From contig JARKPN010000140.1 of NCBI GenBank assembly GCA_029975275.1, positions 56,908 through 120,907 of the forward strand: DNA of 64,000 nt, in the 5' to 3' direction. The notes beneath the pieces are model-generated. The model was not told where the DNA came from. It searched no databases and worked only from the letters and a program-made list of their open reading frames with translations. How positions within the stretch are numbered: the stretch's first letter is position 1; each line of letters begins with the position of its first letter. This DNA comes from Geobacteraceae bacterium (GTDB lineage Bacteria; Desulfobacterota; Desulfuromonadia; Geobacterales; Geobacteraceae). Below are positions 1-8,610 of this stretch, one piece after another. Both the position numbers and the translations under genes were made by a program.

Positions 1-2
1 GC

Positions 3-212
3 ATCATAGCACTTTCAACCCTGATGACCACCACCATGGACGGCATGGGTGAGGTGGTGAGGCGTCTGAACGAGCAGGGCATCCGGGATCGGTTCAAGGT
101 CATAGTCGGCGGCGGGCCGATTTCACAGGCGTTCGCCGATCGCATCGGCGCCGACGGCTACGCCCACAACGCCGCCGATGCGGTAAAGCTGGCCAGGAGA
201 CTTGTGGCATGA
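3..212 (+). CDS. Corrinoid (B12-binding) methyltransferase protein, C-terminal fragment
   Basis: The reading frame is already open at the window edge, so only the last ~70 residues are seen. They end in KVIVGGGPISQAFADRIGADGYAHNA broken here as VGGGP...ADRIGADGYA, the closing part of the B12-binding Rossmann domain of MtbC/MttC/MtaC-type corrinoid proteins, which carry a methyl group between methyltransferases. The histidine that ligates cobalt would lie upstream, outside the window. Its TGA overlaps the ATG of the next gene, so it is co-translated with the nitrogenase-like pair. The family call is firm; the methyl donor cannot be told. Confidence 0.85.
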   Translation: MIALSTLMTTTMDGMGEVVRRLNEQGIRDRFKVIVGGGPISQAFADRIGADGYAHNAADAVKLARRLVA

Positions 213-1651
213 GTGACTGTTCACAGTCAATGGGACAGGTTATTCAAATACGGAAAGGAAAAGATGTGTCTGAAAAGGAAAAAGAAGAAACGGCTCTACA
301 AAGCAAAAAACCAGCCCATGCAAAGACGAATTCCATACAGCAGATCCGCTATGTCTGCGCCATTGGCGCCATGCACAGCGCCTCGGCAATCCCACGGGTA
401 ATTCCAATAACCCATTGCGGTCCGGGCTGCGCCGACAAGCAGTTCATGAACCTGGCATTTTACAACGGATTCCAGGGTGGCGGCTATGGCGGCGGGGCGG
501 TGGTTCCCAGTACAAACCAATCGGAGAGTGAGGTCGTATTCGGCGGAGAAGATCGGCTGAGAGGATTGATCGAGTCATCACAGAAAATTCTGGATGCGGA
601 TCTGTTTGTGGTGGTGACCGGATGCATTTCAGACCTGGTGGGAGACGATGTGGGTGCAGTGGTCAGGGATTTCCAGAAACAGGCCGTTCCGGTAGTGTTT
701 GCTGAAACCGGCGGGTTCCGGGGCAATAATTTCACCGGGCATGAACTGGTGGCCAGAGGAATAATTGATCAATACGTCGGGGAGTACAATGGTCCGAGAA
801 CGGCGGGCATGGTCAATGTCTGGTCACTGCTTCCATACCACAACACCTTCTGGCGGGGAGACCTGACGGAGATCAAACGGGTTCTGGAAGGAGTGGGGTT
901 TGAAGTCAACATACTCTTCGGACCCGGGTCCCGTGGCGTTTCCGAATGGAAGAATATCCCGAAGGCGCAGTTCAATCTGGTACTTTCTCCATGGCTGGGG
1001 CTGCAGACCGCCCAACACCTTGAACGGAAGTATGGCCAGCCGTTTCTGCATCTGCCGGTCATTCCGATTGGCGCCAGAGAGACCTCGGCCTTTCTGCGCG
1101 CCGTGGTGGCGTTTGCCGGAGTCGATGCCGCCAAGGCAGAGGAGTTCATCCGGAGCGAAGAGGACATCTACTACAACTATCTGGAAACTTTTTCCGATTT
1201 TTATTCGGAGTATTGGTGGGGATTGCCTGCCAAGTTCGTGGTGGTCGGTGACAGCGGATACAACCTCGCCCTGACAAAATTTCTTGTTAACCAGTTGGGT
1301 ATAATTCCCGGCAAGCAGATCGTCACCGAGAATCCACCCGATGAATATCGTGATTTCATCCGGGCGCAATACCGCAACATTGCCGAGGATGTCTCCACCG
1401 ACGTGGAGTTCGAAGAGGACAGCTACCGTATTCACAAGTTGATCAGAGAGACGGATTTCGGGCACAAACCCCCCATCATTTTCGGCACGACCTGGGAGCG
1501 TGACCTGGCCAAGGAAATGAAGAGCGCCATTATCGAGGTAGGATTTCCGGCATCCTATGAGGTTGTGCTTTCCCGATCGTATGTAGGTTATCGCGGTGCG
1601 CTGACCCTGCTGGAAAAGATATATACCACCGCGGTGGGAGCCAGTGCGTAA
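209..1651 (+). CDS. Nitrogenase component 1-like protein, NifK-like subunit
   Basis: A 480-residue member of the NifD/NifK/NifE/NifN/BchN-B superfamily. Cys50, Cys74 (in HCGPGC) and Cys139 (in VTGCISDLVGDD) reproduce the order and spacing of the three P-cluster cysteines of a component-1 subunit. No cysteine follows residue 139, so it has no ligand for an active-site cofactor and should be the beta (NifK-like) partner of the next gene. The first ~40 residues are charged and lysine-rich. The start overlaps the corrinoid gene stop (ATGA), with AGGAG about ten bases upstream. It is not a canonical NifK. No NifH-like reductase lies in the window. Candidate roles are reduction of a substrate linked to methyl transfer or reduction of the corrinoid itself; both are inference. 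Confidence 0.85.
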   Translation: MSDCSQSMGQVIQIRKGKDVSEKEKEETALQSKKPAHAKTNSIQQIRYVCAIGAMHSASAIPRVIPITHCGPGCADKQFMNLAFYNGFQGGGYGGGAVVPSTNQSESEVVFGGEDRLRGLIESSQKILDADLFVVVTGCISDLVGDDVGAVVRDFQKQAVPVVFAETGGFRGNNFTGHELVARGIIDQYVGEYNGPRTAGMVNVWSLLPYHNTFWRGDLTEIKRVLEGVGFEVNILFGPGSRGVSEWKNIPKAQFNLVLSPWLGLQTAQHLERKYGQPFLHLPVIPIGARETSAFLRAVVAFAGVDAAKAEEFIRSEEDIYYNYLETFSDFYSEYWWGLPAKFVVVGDSGYNLALTKFLVNQLGIIPGKQIVTENPPDEYRDFIRAQYRNIAEDVSTDVEFEEDSYRIHKLIRETDFGHKPPIIFGTTWERDLAKEMKSAIIEVGFPASYEVVLSRSYVGYRGALTLLEKIYTTAVGASA

Positions 1652-1797
1652 AGCCGGTGCGGTTTTTTCGACAGATCCGTGGAGCAGGCGGAGGGGTAGG
1701 GGAAAACCAGTCCGGCACGCACCTGTTGGAGGCATCGCCAGGGAATACGGGATCAAGTGAATGTGTCGGCAGCGCAGGAGTGATAAAAGGAGACGTA

Positions 1798-3297
1798 ATG
1801 AAGATCAATTTCGATACACCGGTAGTGAAAAGCCGTGAGCAGCGCCTGGGAACCATCATTGCCTGGGACGGTCGGGCCTCGGAGCTTTCCAGCCAGTCGG
1901 AGTATGCGCGGAGTAACTGCGCAAGCGGCTGCGGGGAAAAGGGGCGCAGGCTCTGCGAAATGAAAGGCCCCTTTACCCAGGGATCGGTCTGCAGCGAGCA
2001 GATGGTGGAATGCCAGGCGGGTAATGTCCGGGATGCGGTGCTTATACAGCACTCCCCCATAGGGTGCGGCGCAGGACAGGTCATTTATAACTCAATTTAC
2101 CGCAATGGACTTGCCATGCGCAACCTGCCCGTGGAAAACCTGAGGCTGATCAGTACGAATCTGCAGGAAGAGGATATGGTGTTCGGTGGCGCCGACAAGC
2201 TTGAACAGTCGATACGTGATGCCTGGGAACGTCATCAACCCAAGGCAATCTTCATCGCCACTTCGTGCGCAGCCGGCATCATAGGCGACGACGTGGACGG
2301 TTCCGCCAAGAAAATGCAGGGTGAGCTGGGCATACCCGTTATCCCGCTGCACTGCGAAGGCTTCATGTCCAAACACTGGAGCACCGGGTTTGACGCCACC
2401 CAGCACGGCATTATGCGGCAGATAGTGAGAAAAAATCCGAAGAAGCAGGAAGACCTGGTGAATGTCATCAACCTGTGGGGTGGCGACGTCTTCACCCCGA
2501 TGCTGAAGGAGCTGGGTCTCAGGGTGAATTACGTGGTCGATCTGGCGACTGTCGAGGACCTGGCCCAGTTGTCCGAAGCCGCCGCTACCGTCGGTTTCTG
2601 CCATACCCTCTCTTCGTATATGGCCGCGGGGCTTGAGCAGGAATTCGGTGTTCCTGAAATCAAGGCGCCTCAGCCGTACGGCTTTGCCGGGACCGATGCC
2701 TGGCTTCGGGAACTGGCCCGGGTAACCCACCGGGAGGAACAGGCCGAAGCCTACATTGCCAGGGAGCATGCCCGGGTAAAGCCCCGCGTGGAAGAGCTGC
2801 GCAAGCTTCTCAAGGGGAAAAAAGGCTTTGTTTCCACCGGATCCGCGTATGCGCACGGACTGATCGCCGTATTGCGTGAACTCGGCATCGAGGTTGAGGG
2901 GTCCCTGGTATTTCATCATGACCCCGTATACGACAGTCAGGACCCCCGCCAGGATACGTTGTCTTATCTGGTGGACAACTATGGGGACGTGCCGGCGTTC
3001 AGCGTAAGCAATCGTCAGCAGTATCAGTTTTATGGCCTGCTGCAGCGCGTGAAGCCCGATTTCATAATCATTCGGCACAACGGACTTGCCCCGCTGGCCT
3101 CACGACTGGGAATCCCGGCGGCTCCTCTGGGCGATGAACACCATGCCTTGGGATATCAGGGCATAATCAACCTGGGAGAGACGATTCTTGAGATACTCGC
3201 CCACAAAAAATTTCATGAAGATCTGGCCTCTCACGTGAAGCTGCCCTACAAAAAGTGGTGGCTGGAGCAGAAAGACCCGTTCCTGCTGTTGAGATGA
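1798..3297 (+). CDS. Nitrogenase component 1-like protein, NifD-like subunit
   Basis: A 499-residue NifD-like protein. Cys65, Cys90 (HSPIGCG) and Cys157 (ATSCAAGIIGDDV) match the P-cluster cysteine pattern, and LHCEGF at 185-189 matches the conserved CEGF segment of NifD/AnfD. Cys268 (TVGFCHTL) and His448/449 (GDEHHALGYQG) sit where NifD binds its FeMo-type cofactor through a cysteine and a histidine, so this subunit could carry an active-site metal cluster. The start is the ATG after AAAGGAGACGTA; an in-frame extension upstream lacks a good ribosome site. The stop overlaps the DUF1638 start. The best-known relatives outside nitrogen fixation are methylthio-alkane reductases and other group IV-VI nitrogenase-like enzymes, but the assignment here is open. 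Confidence 0.87.
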   Translation: MKINFDTPVVKSREQRLGTIIAWDGRASELSSQSEYARSNCASGCGEKGRRLCEMKGPFTQGSVCSEQMVECQAGNVRDAVLIQHSPIGCGAGQVIYNSIYRNGLAMRNLPVENLRLISTNLQEEDMVFGGADKLEQSIRDAWERHQPKAIFIATSCAAGIIGDDVDGSAKKMQGELGIPVIPLHCEGFMSKHWSTGFDATQHGIMRQIVRKNPKKQEDLVNVINLWGGDVFTPMLKELGLRVNYVVDLATVEDLAQLSEAAATVGFCHTLSSYMAAGLEQEFGVPEIKAPQPYGFAGTDAWLRELARVTHREEQAEAYIAREHARVKPRVEELRKLLKGKKGFVSTGSAYAHGLIAVLRELGIEVEGSLVFHHDPVYDSQDPRQDTLSYLVDNYGDVPAFSVSNRQQYQFYGLLQRVKPDFIIIRHNGLAPLASRLGIPAAPLGDEHHALGYQGIINLGETILEILAHKKFHEDLASHVKLPYKKWWLEQKDPFLLLR

Positions 3298-3935
3298 TTA
3301 TCCGCCGGGCAGAAAGAAAGGCTTGCGTGAAAATAGGGGTTGTTGCCTGCAATGTGCTGCGGCGCGAACTGGAACAGGTTCTTGCCGGAGTCCCCGAGGT
3401 CGTCGAGATCATCTATCTGGACGGTGCGATTCATGTCTACCCCAGAAAGCTGAAGGAGACCATCAAGGAAGAGATCAACTCCTTGAAGGGAAAGGTTGAC
3501 GTAGTCTTTCTCGGGTACGGCTACTGCCAGTCGCTCAAGGGGATCGAGGAAGAAGTGGACGTGCCGGTGATTCTGCCCCAGGTGGACGACTGCATTGCCC
3601 TGCTGCTCACGCCCGAGCGTTACGCCGAGGAGATCAAGAAAGAGGTGGGCACCTGGTTCATGACCCCTGGGTGGGCGGAGATCGGCTTCGAGATGATCTG
3701 CAAGGAACTCCGCCTGGAGAGGATCATCAAACTGGGCAAGGATCCTCTTGAGATAGCCAGGAGGCTGTTCACCCATTACCGGCGCGGCCTCTACATAGAT
3801 ACCGGCGTTGGCGATGACGCCGACAACCTGGTCAAAGCGGAGAATTTCTGCCTCGATTTCAGCCTGACCATGGAGAAATGCGTTGCCGAGCCGATTCTGC
3901 TAAAGGAATGGTTTAGGAAATGTTATATAACATGA
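3294..3935 (+). CDS. DUF1638 family protein
   Basis: A 213-residue DUF1638 protein. It contains the typical KIGVVACNVLRREL start, a central VVFLGYGYC segment and PQVDDCIALLL. The family is found next to corrinoid methyltransferase genes in methanogens and anaerobic bacteria, and its activity is not settled. The conserved cysteines could bind a metal or handle a corrinoid, which is inference. Its ATG overlaps the stop of the NifD-like gene (ATGA), so the two are translationally coupled. An alternative GTG start lies 33 bases downstream. Confidence 0.8.
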   Translation: MIIRRAERKACVKIGVVACNVLRRELEQVLAGVPEVVEIIYLDGAIHVYPRKLKETIKEEINSLKGKVDVVFLGYGYCQSLKGIEEEVDVPVILPQVDDCIALLLTPERYAEEIKKEVGTWFMTPGWAEIGFEMICKELRLERIIKLGKDPLEIARRLFTHYRRGLYIDTGVGDDADNLVKAENFCLDFSLTMEKCVAEPILLKEWFRKCYIT

Positions 3936-3942
3936 GGGAATT

Positions 3943-4527
3943 ATGACAAATACGACCATAAAAACCGCGACGGAATCCGATGTGGCTCCCATTATTGACG
4001 TTCTGGTGCTGGCATTCAGCACGGACCCCGCCGTTCGATGGCTGTATCCGGCCCCCCATCAGTATCTCGACAGTTTCCCCCCCTTTATCGCGGCATTCGG
4101 CGGTAAAGGGTTCGATCATGGCAGCTCCTATTACGCCGACGAATATGCCGGAGCGGCGCTATGGCTCCCTCCGGGGGTCCATTCCGACGAAGACGAGTTG
4201 TTCGCGCTGCTTCGGCGCACCATTGGCGAGCGGGAACAGACGGAAGCCTTTGCCCTCTTCGAGCAGATGGGGCTATACCATCCCACTGAACCCCATTGGT
4301 ACCTGCCTCTCATCGGAGTAGATCCGACCCGTCAGGGCAAAGGGTACGGCTCCGCGTTAATGCGACACGCATTGATTCAGTGCGACCTTGATCGCCTGCC
4401 CGCCTACCTCGAATCATCGAATTCCGCGAATATCCCCCTGTATCAGCGGCACGGCTTCGAGCTGCTCGGCACGATACAGGTGGGGAACTCACCGCCCATA
4501 TTTCCAATGCTCCGTAAACCACAATGA
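3943..4527 (+). CDS. GNAT family N-acetyltransferase
   Basis: A 194-residue GCN5-related acetyltransferase. The acetyl-CoA loop is visible as GVDPTRQGKGYGSALM around residue 130, matching the R/Q-x-x-G-x-G/A pattern, followed by LESSNSANIPLYQRHGFELLG, the usual final strand and helix. It starts seven bases after the DUF1638 stop with AGGGA upstream, so it probably belongs to the same transcript. GNAT enzymes acetylate amines, antibiotics or proteins; nothing here points to a substrate. Its link to the nitrogenase-like genes may be only positional. Confidence 0.8.
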   Translation: MTNTTIKTATESDVAPIIDVLVLAFSTDPAVRWLYPAPHQYLDSFPPFIAAFGGKGFDHGSSYYADEYAGAALWLPPGVHSDEDELFALLRRTIGEREQTEAFALFEQMGLYHPTEPHWYLPLIGVDPTRQGKGYGSALMRHALIQCDLDRLPAYLESSNSANIPLYQRHGFELLGTIQVGNSPPIFPMLRKPQ

Positions 4528-4673
4528 CGGAATTAAATTATGGTAGAGTATCATCCCTCACTGTTTTGATGTTATAGTGTCCGTCTAGTAAATGGTCCCA
4601 TCCGGAACGTGTCGATTGGGGCATTTCCGTGAATTTCCTGATGGTACATAAACGGCAACACCTGGAGGTTTGA

Positions 4674-5813
4674 ATGCGGCCCATCTATCTGGACTATAAC
4701 GCCACGACTCCAATCGATCCGACAGTGGTCGAAGAGCTCATACCATATTTGAACGAGGGATTCGGCAACCCCTCCAGCAATCATCCCTACGGCCGGGCCG
4801 CCCGGCAGGCGGTGGACTCGGCACGCGCCCGGGTGGCAGCGCTGCTGGGCTGCGACCCGTCGGAAATCGTTTTCACCAGCGGAGGGACCGAGTCCAACAA
4901 CCAGGCACTCATCGGCGCCGCCTTTGCCAACTCTTCCCGGGGGAGGCATATCATCACCACGTCCGTGGAACACCCGGCCGTGCTCAATCCGCTTCACTGG
5001 CTGGAAGGCCACGGTTTTTCGGTGACTCTCCTGCCGGTGGACGGAACGGGGAGGGTGGACCCGGATGCGGTCCACCGGGCCGTAACCGGCGAGACCATCC
5101 TGATAAGCGTCATGCATGCCAACAACGAGGTGGGCACCATCCAGCCACTGGGCGAGATCGGATCAATCGCCCGGGAGCACGGGATTCTCTTTCACACCGA
5201 TGCGGCCCAGTCTGTGGGGAAGATTCCAACAAAGGTTGATGAACTGCGCGTTGACCTGCTGACGGTGGCGGGGCACAAGCTCTACGCCCCCAAGGGGATC
5301 GGCGCCCTGTACATACGCCGCGGAGTGCGGGTCGATTCCTATCTGCACGGCGCCGGTCACGAGGGGGGCCGCCGGGCCGGAACGGAGAACGTCCCGTACA
5401 TCGTTGCCCTGGGCAAGGCCGCCGAACTGGCCGTGGAGCGCGATGCCGGGCGCGTTCTCGCTCTGCGCAAGCGGTTCCACGCCCTGCTGAATGACCTGGC
5501 CGGCGATGTGGTTCTGAACGGGCATCCCACGGAAAGGCTTCCCAACACTTTGAACGTGAGCTTCAGGGGAGTCGTCGGGGCCGAGTTGCTGGCTGGTGTC
5601 CCGGGGATCTCCGCGTCCACCGGCTCGGCCTGCCACGACGGCAGCGGCGAGCTGTCCGGGGTGCTTCGGGCCATGGGGACTCCACGGGAACAGGGGTTCG
5701 GCGCGGTCCGTTTCAGTCTCGGCGTGCCCACCACGGCCGAAGAGATCGAACGCGCCGCCGAGCTTGTCGCCGCGAAGGTGGAAGAGCTCCGCGCCGTCCG
5801 CCAAGGGGTATAA
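4674..5813 (+). CDS. Cysteine desulfurase, NifS/IscS type
   Basis: A 379-residue class V PLP enzyme that takes sulfur from cysteine as a protein persulfide for Fe-S clusters or thio-cofactors. Visible signatures are YLDYNATTP at the N-terminus, HTDAAQSVGK, the PLP lysine in AGHKLYAPKG, the RRAGTENV motif and the catalytic cysteine in STGSACHDG. GGAGG lies seven bases before the ATG. It stands alone, about 150 bases after the GNAT gene, with no IscU partner nearby. It may supply Fe-S clusters to the nitrogenase-like proteins upstream (inference). It is distinct from the SufS-like enzyme at 25.0 kb. Confidence 0.92.
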   Translation: MRPIYLDYNATTPIDPTVVEELIPYLNEGFGNPSSNHPYGRAARQAVDSARARVAALLGCDPSEIVFTSGGTESNNQALIGAAFANSSRGRHIITTSVEHPAVLNPLHWLEGHGFSVTLLPVDGTGRVDPDAVHRAVTGETILISVMHANNEVGTIQPLGEIGSIAREHGILFHTDAAQSVGKIPTKVDELRVDLLTVAGHKLYAPKGIGALYIRRGVRVDSYLHGAGHEGGRRAGTENVPYIVALGKAAELAVERDAGRVLALRKRFHALLNDLAGDVVLNGHPTERLPNTLNVSFRGVVGAELLAGVPGISASTGSACHDGSGELSGVLRAMGTPREQGFGAVRFSLGVPTTAEEIERAAELVAAKVEELRAVRQGV

Positions 5814-5924
5814 TGCATCCAGGCACGGCTTTACTGATTCCAGGGTCGGCAAGCGCTGACATGGAAAATGTCCTGGGTCCGGCCGGATGTTCTGAAAAAA
5901 CCGGCCTCAGAACTTCAATTTCCG

Positions 5925-6398
5925 CTATCTGATTTGCCCCCGGATCACGCCTTCCGGATAGGCAAGGGTATGGACGCTCACATAGGCGTCGCCCGACCTG
6001 ATGAGCTTGAGCAATGCGTCCAGCGGTTTACCCCGGAGGTCTCCAGTCAGGTCGTTTGCGCTGATCGTGCCCCTGGCCAGGACGCCGCTGAAAAAACCGG
6101 CCATTTCAGGACCGGCGTACAGGGTCGCCACCGGCGGCCCATCGTAGCCTTCCCGCCCCAGGTGAATAAACGCAGAGGTGACGTTCTTCACGTTTTCCAC
6201 TTCGAGAACATAATCGATGCTTTGCTCGTCTTTGGCCAATTTGAATCTGGCCTCGCCCTTCGGCTTCTGATAAAAGCCGAGATCGCTCGTGCCGTAAGTG
6301 GAGAGTATGGCGCGGAGAACGTTTTCGTCCGTAAATCCATGTGTGGCGGCTAAAACAAGCAGTATGACGAGGGGCACCATCAATTTCGACGTTTTCAT
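5925..6398 (-). CDS. CHRD domain-containing secreted protein
   Basis: A 157-residue protein with an N-terminal signal peptide (MKTSKLMVPLVILLVLAATHGF) and a single CHRD domain, recognised from SAFIHLGREGYDGPPVATLY and the closing YVSVHTLAYPEGVIRGQI. CHRD domains, named from chordin, are found in exported bacterial proteins of unknown role. It is transcribed toward the cysteine desulfurase gene and nothing suggests they work together. The family call is firm; the function is unknown. Confidence 0.85.
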   Translation of the reverse strand: MKTSKLMVPLVILLVLAATHGFTDENVLRAILSTYGTSDLGFYQKPKGEARFKLAKDEQSIDYVLEVENVKNVTSAFIHLGREGYDGPPVATLYAGPEMAGFFSGVLARGTISANDLTGDLRGKPLDALLKLIRSGDAYVSVHTLAYPEGVIRGQIR

Positions 6399-6429
6399 TG
6401 CACGTTTCCTTTCAAGTCAATCGGATCGT

Positions 6430-6578
6430 CAGCAGGCTGTTGAAAAACTACCGCGGAGGCCGTCTATTGTGTTACGCGGTGCTCACACCCTCGCCTATCC
6501 AGGTGATATGTCTCGGGTGCTGCGCTCCGGGCGCCTTGCATCCGACCTTCCTCGTGACGTTTTTAAACAGCCTGTTAA
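6430..6578. repeat. Interspersed repeat bounded by AGGCTGTTGAAAA inverted ends
   Basis: The segment begins CAGCAGGCTGTTGAAAAAC and ends CGTTTTTAAACAGCCTG, so its ends are inverted repeats of each other. The right end (CCTTCCTCGTGACGTTTTT...) recurs at 28337-28370, and a related stem is at 19406-19450. No protein is encoded. It is probably a dispersed non-autonomous repeat whose ends act as transcription terminators. Confidence 0.7.
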
Positions 6579-6693
6579 AGGCTCGGATTTTATATAAAAT
6601 TCTAAACCGAAATCCAGAAAATACCCACCTCGCTGGTCCTTGTCTTATCGAAACGGTTCCGCAAAAAATTCTCTATATTCGATAAATAATTCC

Positions 6694-6722
6694 TTGACAA
6701 TTATTTCCCGGCTGTGTATATA
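6694..6722 (+). promoter_or_regulatory. Sigma-70 promoter of the alcohol dehydrogenase gene
   Basis: Consensus TTGACA at 6694-6699, a 17-base spacer and TATATA at 6717-6722. The transcript would start near 6730, giving a leader of roughly 240 bases before the ATG at 6972. The AT-rich setting contrasts with the surrounding GC-rich DNA. The stretch 6579-6971 holds only this promoter, the operator and an attenuator-like hairpin. Confidence 0.75.
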
Positions 6723-6743
6723 TTATCTCAACAATATATTAAA

Positions 6744-6760
6744 ACTATCAATTAACTAGA
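6744..6760. promoter_or_regulatory. Putative Rrf2 operator (site 1 of 5)
   Basis: ACTATCAATTAACTAGA is a 17-base imperfect palindrome fitting (T/A)CTA-N9-TAGA. It lies about 15-30 bases after the predicted transcription start. The other four copies are at 9873, 10070, 11443 and 11951, the fourth directly before the Rrf2 regulator gene. This is the least perfect copy. Confidence 0.6.
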
Positions 6761-6835
6761 TTAATGGCTGAAGCAAGCGACCTGACGAAAAAAGACAACT
6801 GAATAAATATCGTCAAAGCTGACTAGTAATCTGGA

Positions 6836-6862
6836 GGCCAAGGGGTAACCCTTGGCCTTGTT
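6836..6862 (+). terminator. Leader hairpin / possible attenuator before the alcohol dehydrogenase
   Basis: GGCCAAGGG pairs with CCCTTGGCC around a GTAA loop, followed by TTGTTTGTT. It lies inside the leader between the promoter at 6694 and the gene, so it could terminate transcripts early and work as an attenuator. The U-tract is interrupted. Confidence 0.55.
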
Positions 6863-6971
6863 TGTTATCCGAAACACGTTCAGAGGGATGGAGGCGGCAC
6901 CGGAGATGCCGTTCGACCGTGGGCTGTCGGCGGTACTCCACTACTATAATGCAAGAGAGGAGAAACGCATC

Positions 6972-8135
6972 ATGGCATTGGCAAAACAGACATTTGGATT
7001 CTTCACTCCGGCCGTTTCATTGCACGGGGTCGGCAGCGCGGACGAAGCAGGGGATCAGGCAAAGGCCCTCGGCGCGACTCACCTGCTGATCGTAACCGAC
7101 AAGGGGCTCAGCAAGCTTGGTGTCGCGGATCAGATCAAGAGCCAACTGGAATCGGCAGGCCTGAAGGCAACCATCTTCGACGGCGCCGAGCCGAACCCCA
7201 CCGACAAGAACGTTGCCGACGGCGTCAAGGTCTACCAGGAAGTCAAGGCCGACGGTATCGTTTCCCTCGGCGGCGGCAGCTCGCATGACGCGGCCAAGGC
7301 CATCGGCATCGTCGTTTCCAACGGCGGCAACATCCGCGACTATGAAGGCCTGAACAAGCTGACAAAATCCCTCCCTCCGTTCCTGGCGATCAACACCACC
7401 GCCGGCACCGCCAGCGAACTGACCCGCTTCGCCATCATCACCAACACCGATACCCATGTCAAGCTGGCAATCGTGGACTGGCGCCTCACCCCGGGCGTTG
7501 CCATCAACGACCCGCTGCTCCATGCAGGGCAGCCGCCGAAGCTGACCGCTTCGACCGGCCTTGACGCCCTGACCCATGCAGTGGAAGCGTATGTATCGAC
7601 AATCGCGACCCCGCTTACCGACGCCCTCGCCCTCAAAGCGGTCGAGCTGATCGGCGAGTGGCTGCGTCCGGCCGTGGCCCTCGGCTCGGACATCGAAGCC
7701 CGCCAGCAACTGGCCTATGCCGAGTACCTGGCAGGGCTCGCTTTCAACAACGCCAGCCTCGGCTACGTACATGCCATAGCCCACCAGCTTGGCGGCTTCT
7801 ACAACACCGCCCACGGCGTCACCAATGCAATTCTCCTCCCCGCCGTCTCCGAATTCAACCTCATTGCAAAGGCCAGGCGCTTCGCGGACATCGCCGTGGC
7901 CCTGGGCGAGGACATCAGCGGTCTGGCCCCGGTTGACGCCGGCGCCAAGGGGATCGCCGCCATCCGCAAGCTGTCGAAGGACGTGGGCATCCCCGCGGGG
8001 TTGCGCGACCTCGGCGCCAAGGAAGCGGACTTCGACATCCTGGCGGAAAACGCCCTCAAAGACGTGTGTGGCCTTACCAATCCCCGTAAAGCCAATAAGG
8101 ACGACATCATCGGTATTCTCAAGGCTGCGTACTAA
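6972..8135 (+). CDS. Iron-containing alcohol dehydrogenase
   Basis: A 387-residue group III (iron-dependent) alcohol dehydrogenase, related to 1,3-propanediol and butanol dehydrogenases, interconverting alcohols and aldehydes with NAD(P)H. The GGGSSHDAAKA nucleotide loop is present near residue 97. The metal-binding region DALTHAVEAYVS and GYVHAIAHQLGG...TAHG supplies the aspartate and histidines. The start follows AGAGGAGAAACGCATC. It has its own strong promoter, a palindromic operator and a leader hairpin, so expression is probably tightly controlled by the Rrf2 regulator at 11.5 kb (inference). A terminator follows. Confidence 0.93.
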   Translation: MALAKQTFGFFTPAVSLHGVGSADEAGDQAKALGATHLLIVTDKGLSKLGVADQIKSQLESAGLKATIFDGAEPNPTDKNVADGVKVYQEVKADGIVSLGGGSSHDAAKAIGIVVSNGGNIRDYEGLNKLTKSLPPFLAINTTAGTASELTRFAIITNTDTHVKLAIVDWRLTPGVAINDPLLHAGQPPKLTASTGLDALTHAVEAYVSTIATPLTDALALKAVELIGEWLRPAVALGSDIEARQQLAYAEYLAGLAFNNASLGYVHAIAHQLGGFYNTAHGVTNAILLPAVSEFNLIAKARRFADIAVALGEDISGLAPVDAGAKGIAAIRKLSKDVGIPAGLRDLGAKEADFDILAENALKDVCGLTNPRKANKDDIIGILKAAY

Positions 8136-8153
8136 GCCGCAAAGGGTTATCCC

Positions 8154-8182
8154 GGGGGGAGCGAAGTAACGCCCCCCCCTTT
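8154..8182 (+). terminator. Terminator after the alcohol dehydrogenase
   Basis: GGGGGG-AG-CG pairs with CG-CCCCCC around AAGTAA, followed by CTTTAT. It ends the alcohol dehydrogenase transcript and separates it from the small genes downstream. Confidence 0.6.
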
Positions 8183-8262
8183 ATCAAAGGAGTTCCCAGC
8201 CGAACAAACCGGAACGTGAACACCGGGCATCAAGACGCAGTAAAGCGATCTGCTAAAGCCTT

Positions 8263-8296
8263 TGGGCTCCACCGGAAACGATGGAGCCCACTTTTT
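8263..8296 (+). terminator. Leader terminator-like hairpin before three small genes
   Basis: TGGGCTCCA at 8263-8271 pairs perfectly with TGGAGCCCA at 8282-8290 and is followed by CTTTTT. It sits about 40 bases upstream of the coiled-coil gene start, so it could be an attenuator rather than an end-of-operon terminator. Confidence 0.6.
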
Positions 8297-8338
8297 CACA
8301 TGCAGCAAAACCGCAAAAGGACAAGAAAGGAGTCCGAC

Positions 8339-8521
8339 ATGGCAGACAACAAGAGAGAGCAGCTTTTAGAAAAAGAAAACCTTCGACTGAGTGCCGAAAT
8401 CACGAAATTGAGGGAACTGGTCATAGTGCTGGAGCAGCAACGTGACAGTATTTATTGGGAATACGAAAGGATCAGGTATTCCCTGAACGAGCAGCTTACC
8501 CCTCGGCTCATGACCAACTGA
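8339..8521 (+). CDS. Small coiled-coil protein, unknown function
   Basis: A 60-residue protein beginning MADNKREQLLEKENLRLSAE, after a good ribosome site (AAGAAAGGAGTCCGAC). Almost the whole chain follows a heptad-like pattern of leucines and charged residues, so it should form a coiled coil. I do not recognise the family. It is the first of three small genes (60, 116, 68 residues) between a leader hairpin and the terminator at 9213, which suggests one transcript. Confidence 0.65.
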   Translation: MADNKREQLLEKENLRLSAEITKLRELVIVLEQQRDSIYWEYERIRYSLNEQLTPRLMTN

Positions 8522-8610
8522 TTCCCACCCTTGAATGTACCTGACGCGACATGAAACCGCGTTTGCCGAGTCAACGCCTTTCCGACGGCCGCGGATAAAG
8601 GAGACCCCTC

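Noticed and set aside
2092..3078. Antisense frame over the NifD-like gene
   Set aside because: The sense frame has all family motifs; the antisense frame has none.
209..3297. True nitrogenase NifDK
   Set aside because: Chains keep P-cluster-type cysteines but differ strongly elsewhere, and the neighbours are corrinoid and DUF1638 genes rather than nifH, nifE or nifN.
4572..4600. IS end (TAGTGTCCGTCTAG) before the first cysteine desulfurase
   Set aside because: A single end with no matching inverted partner or transposase nearby.
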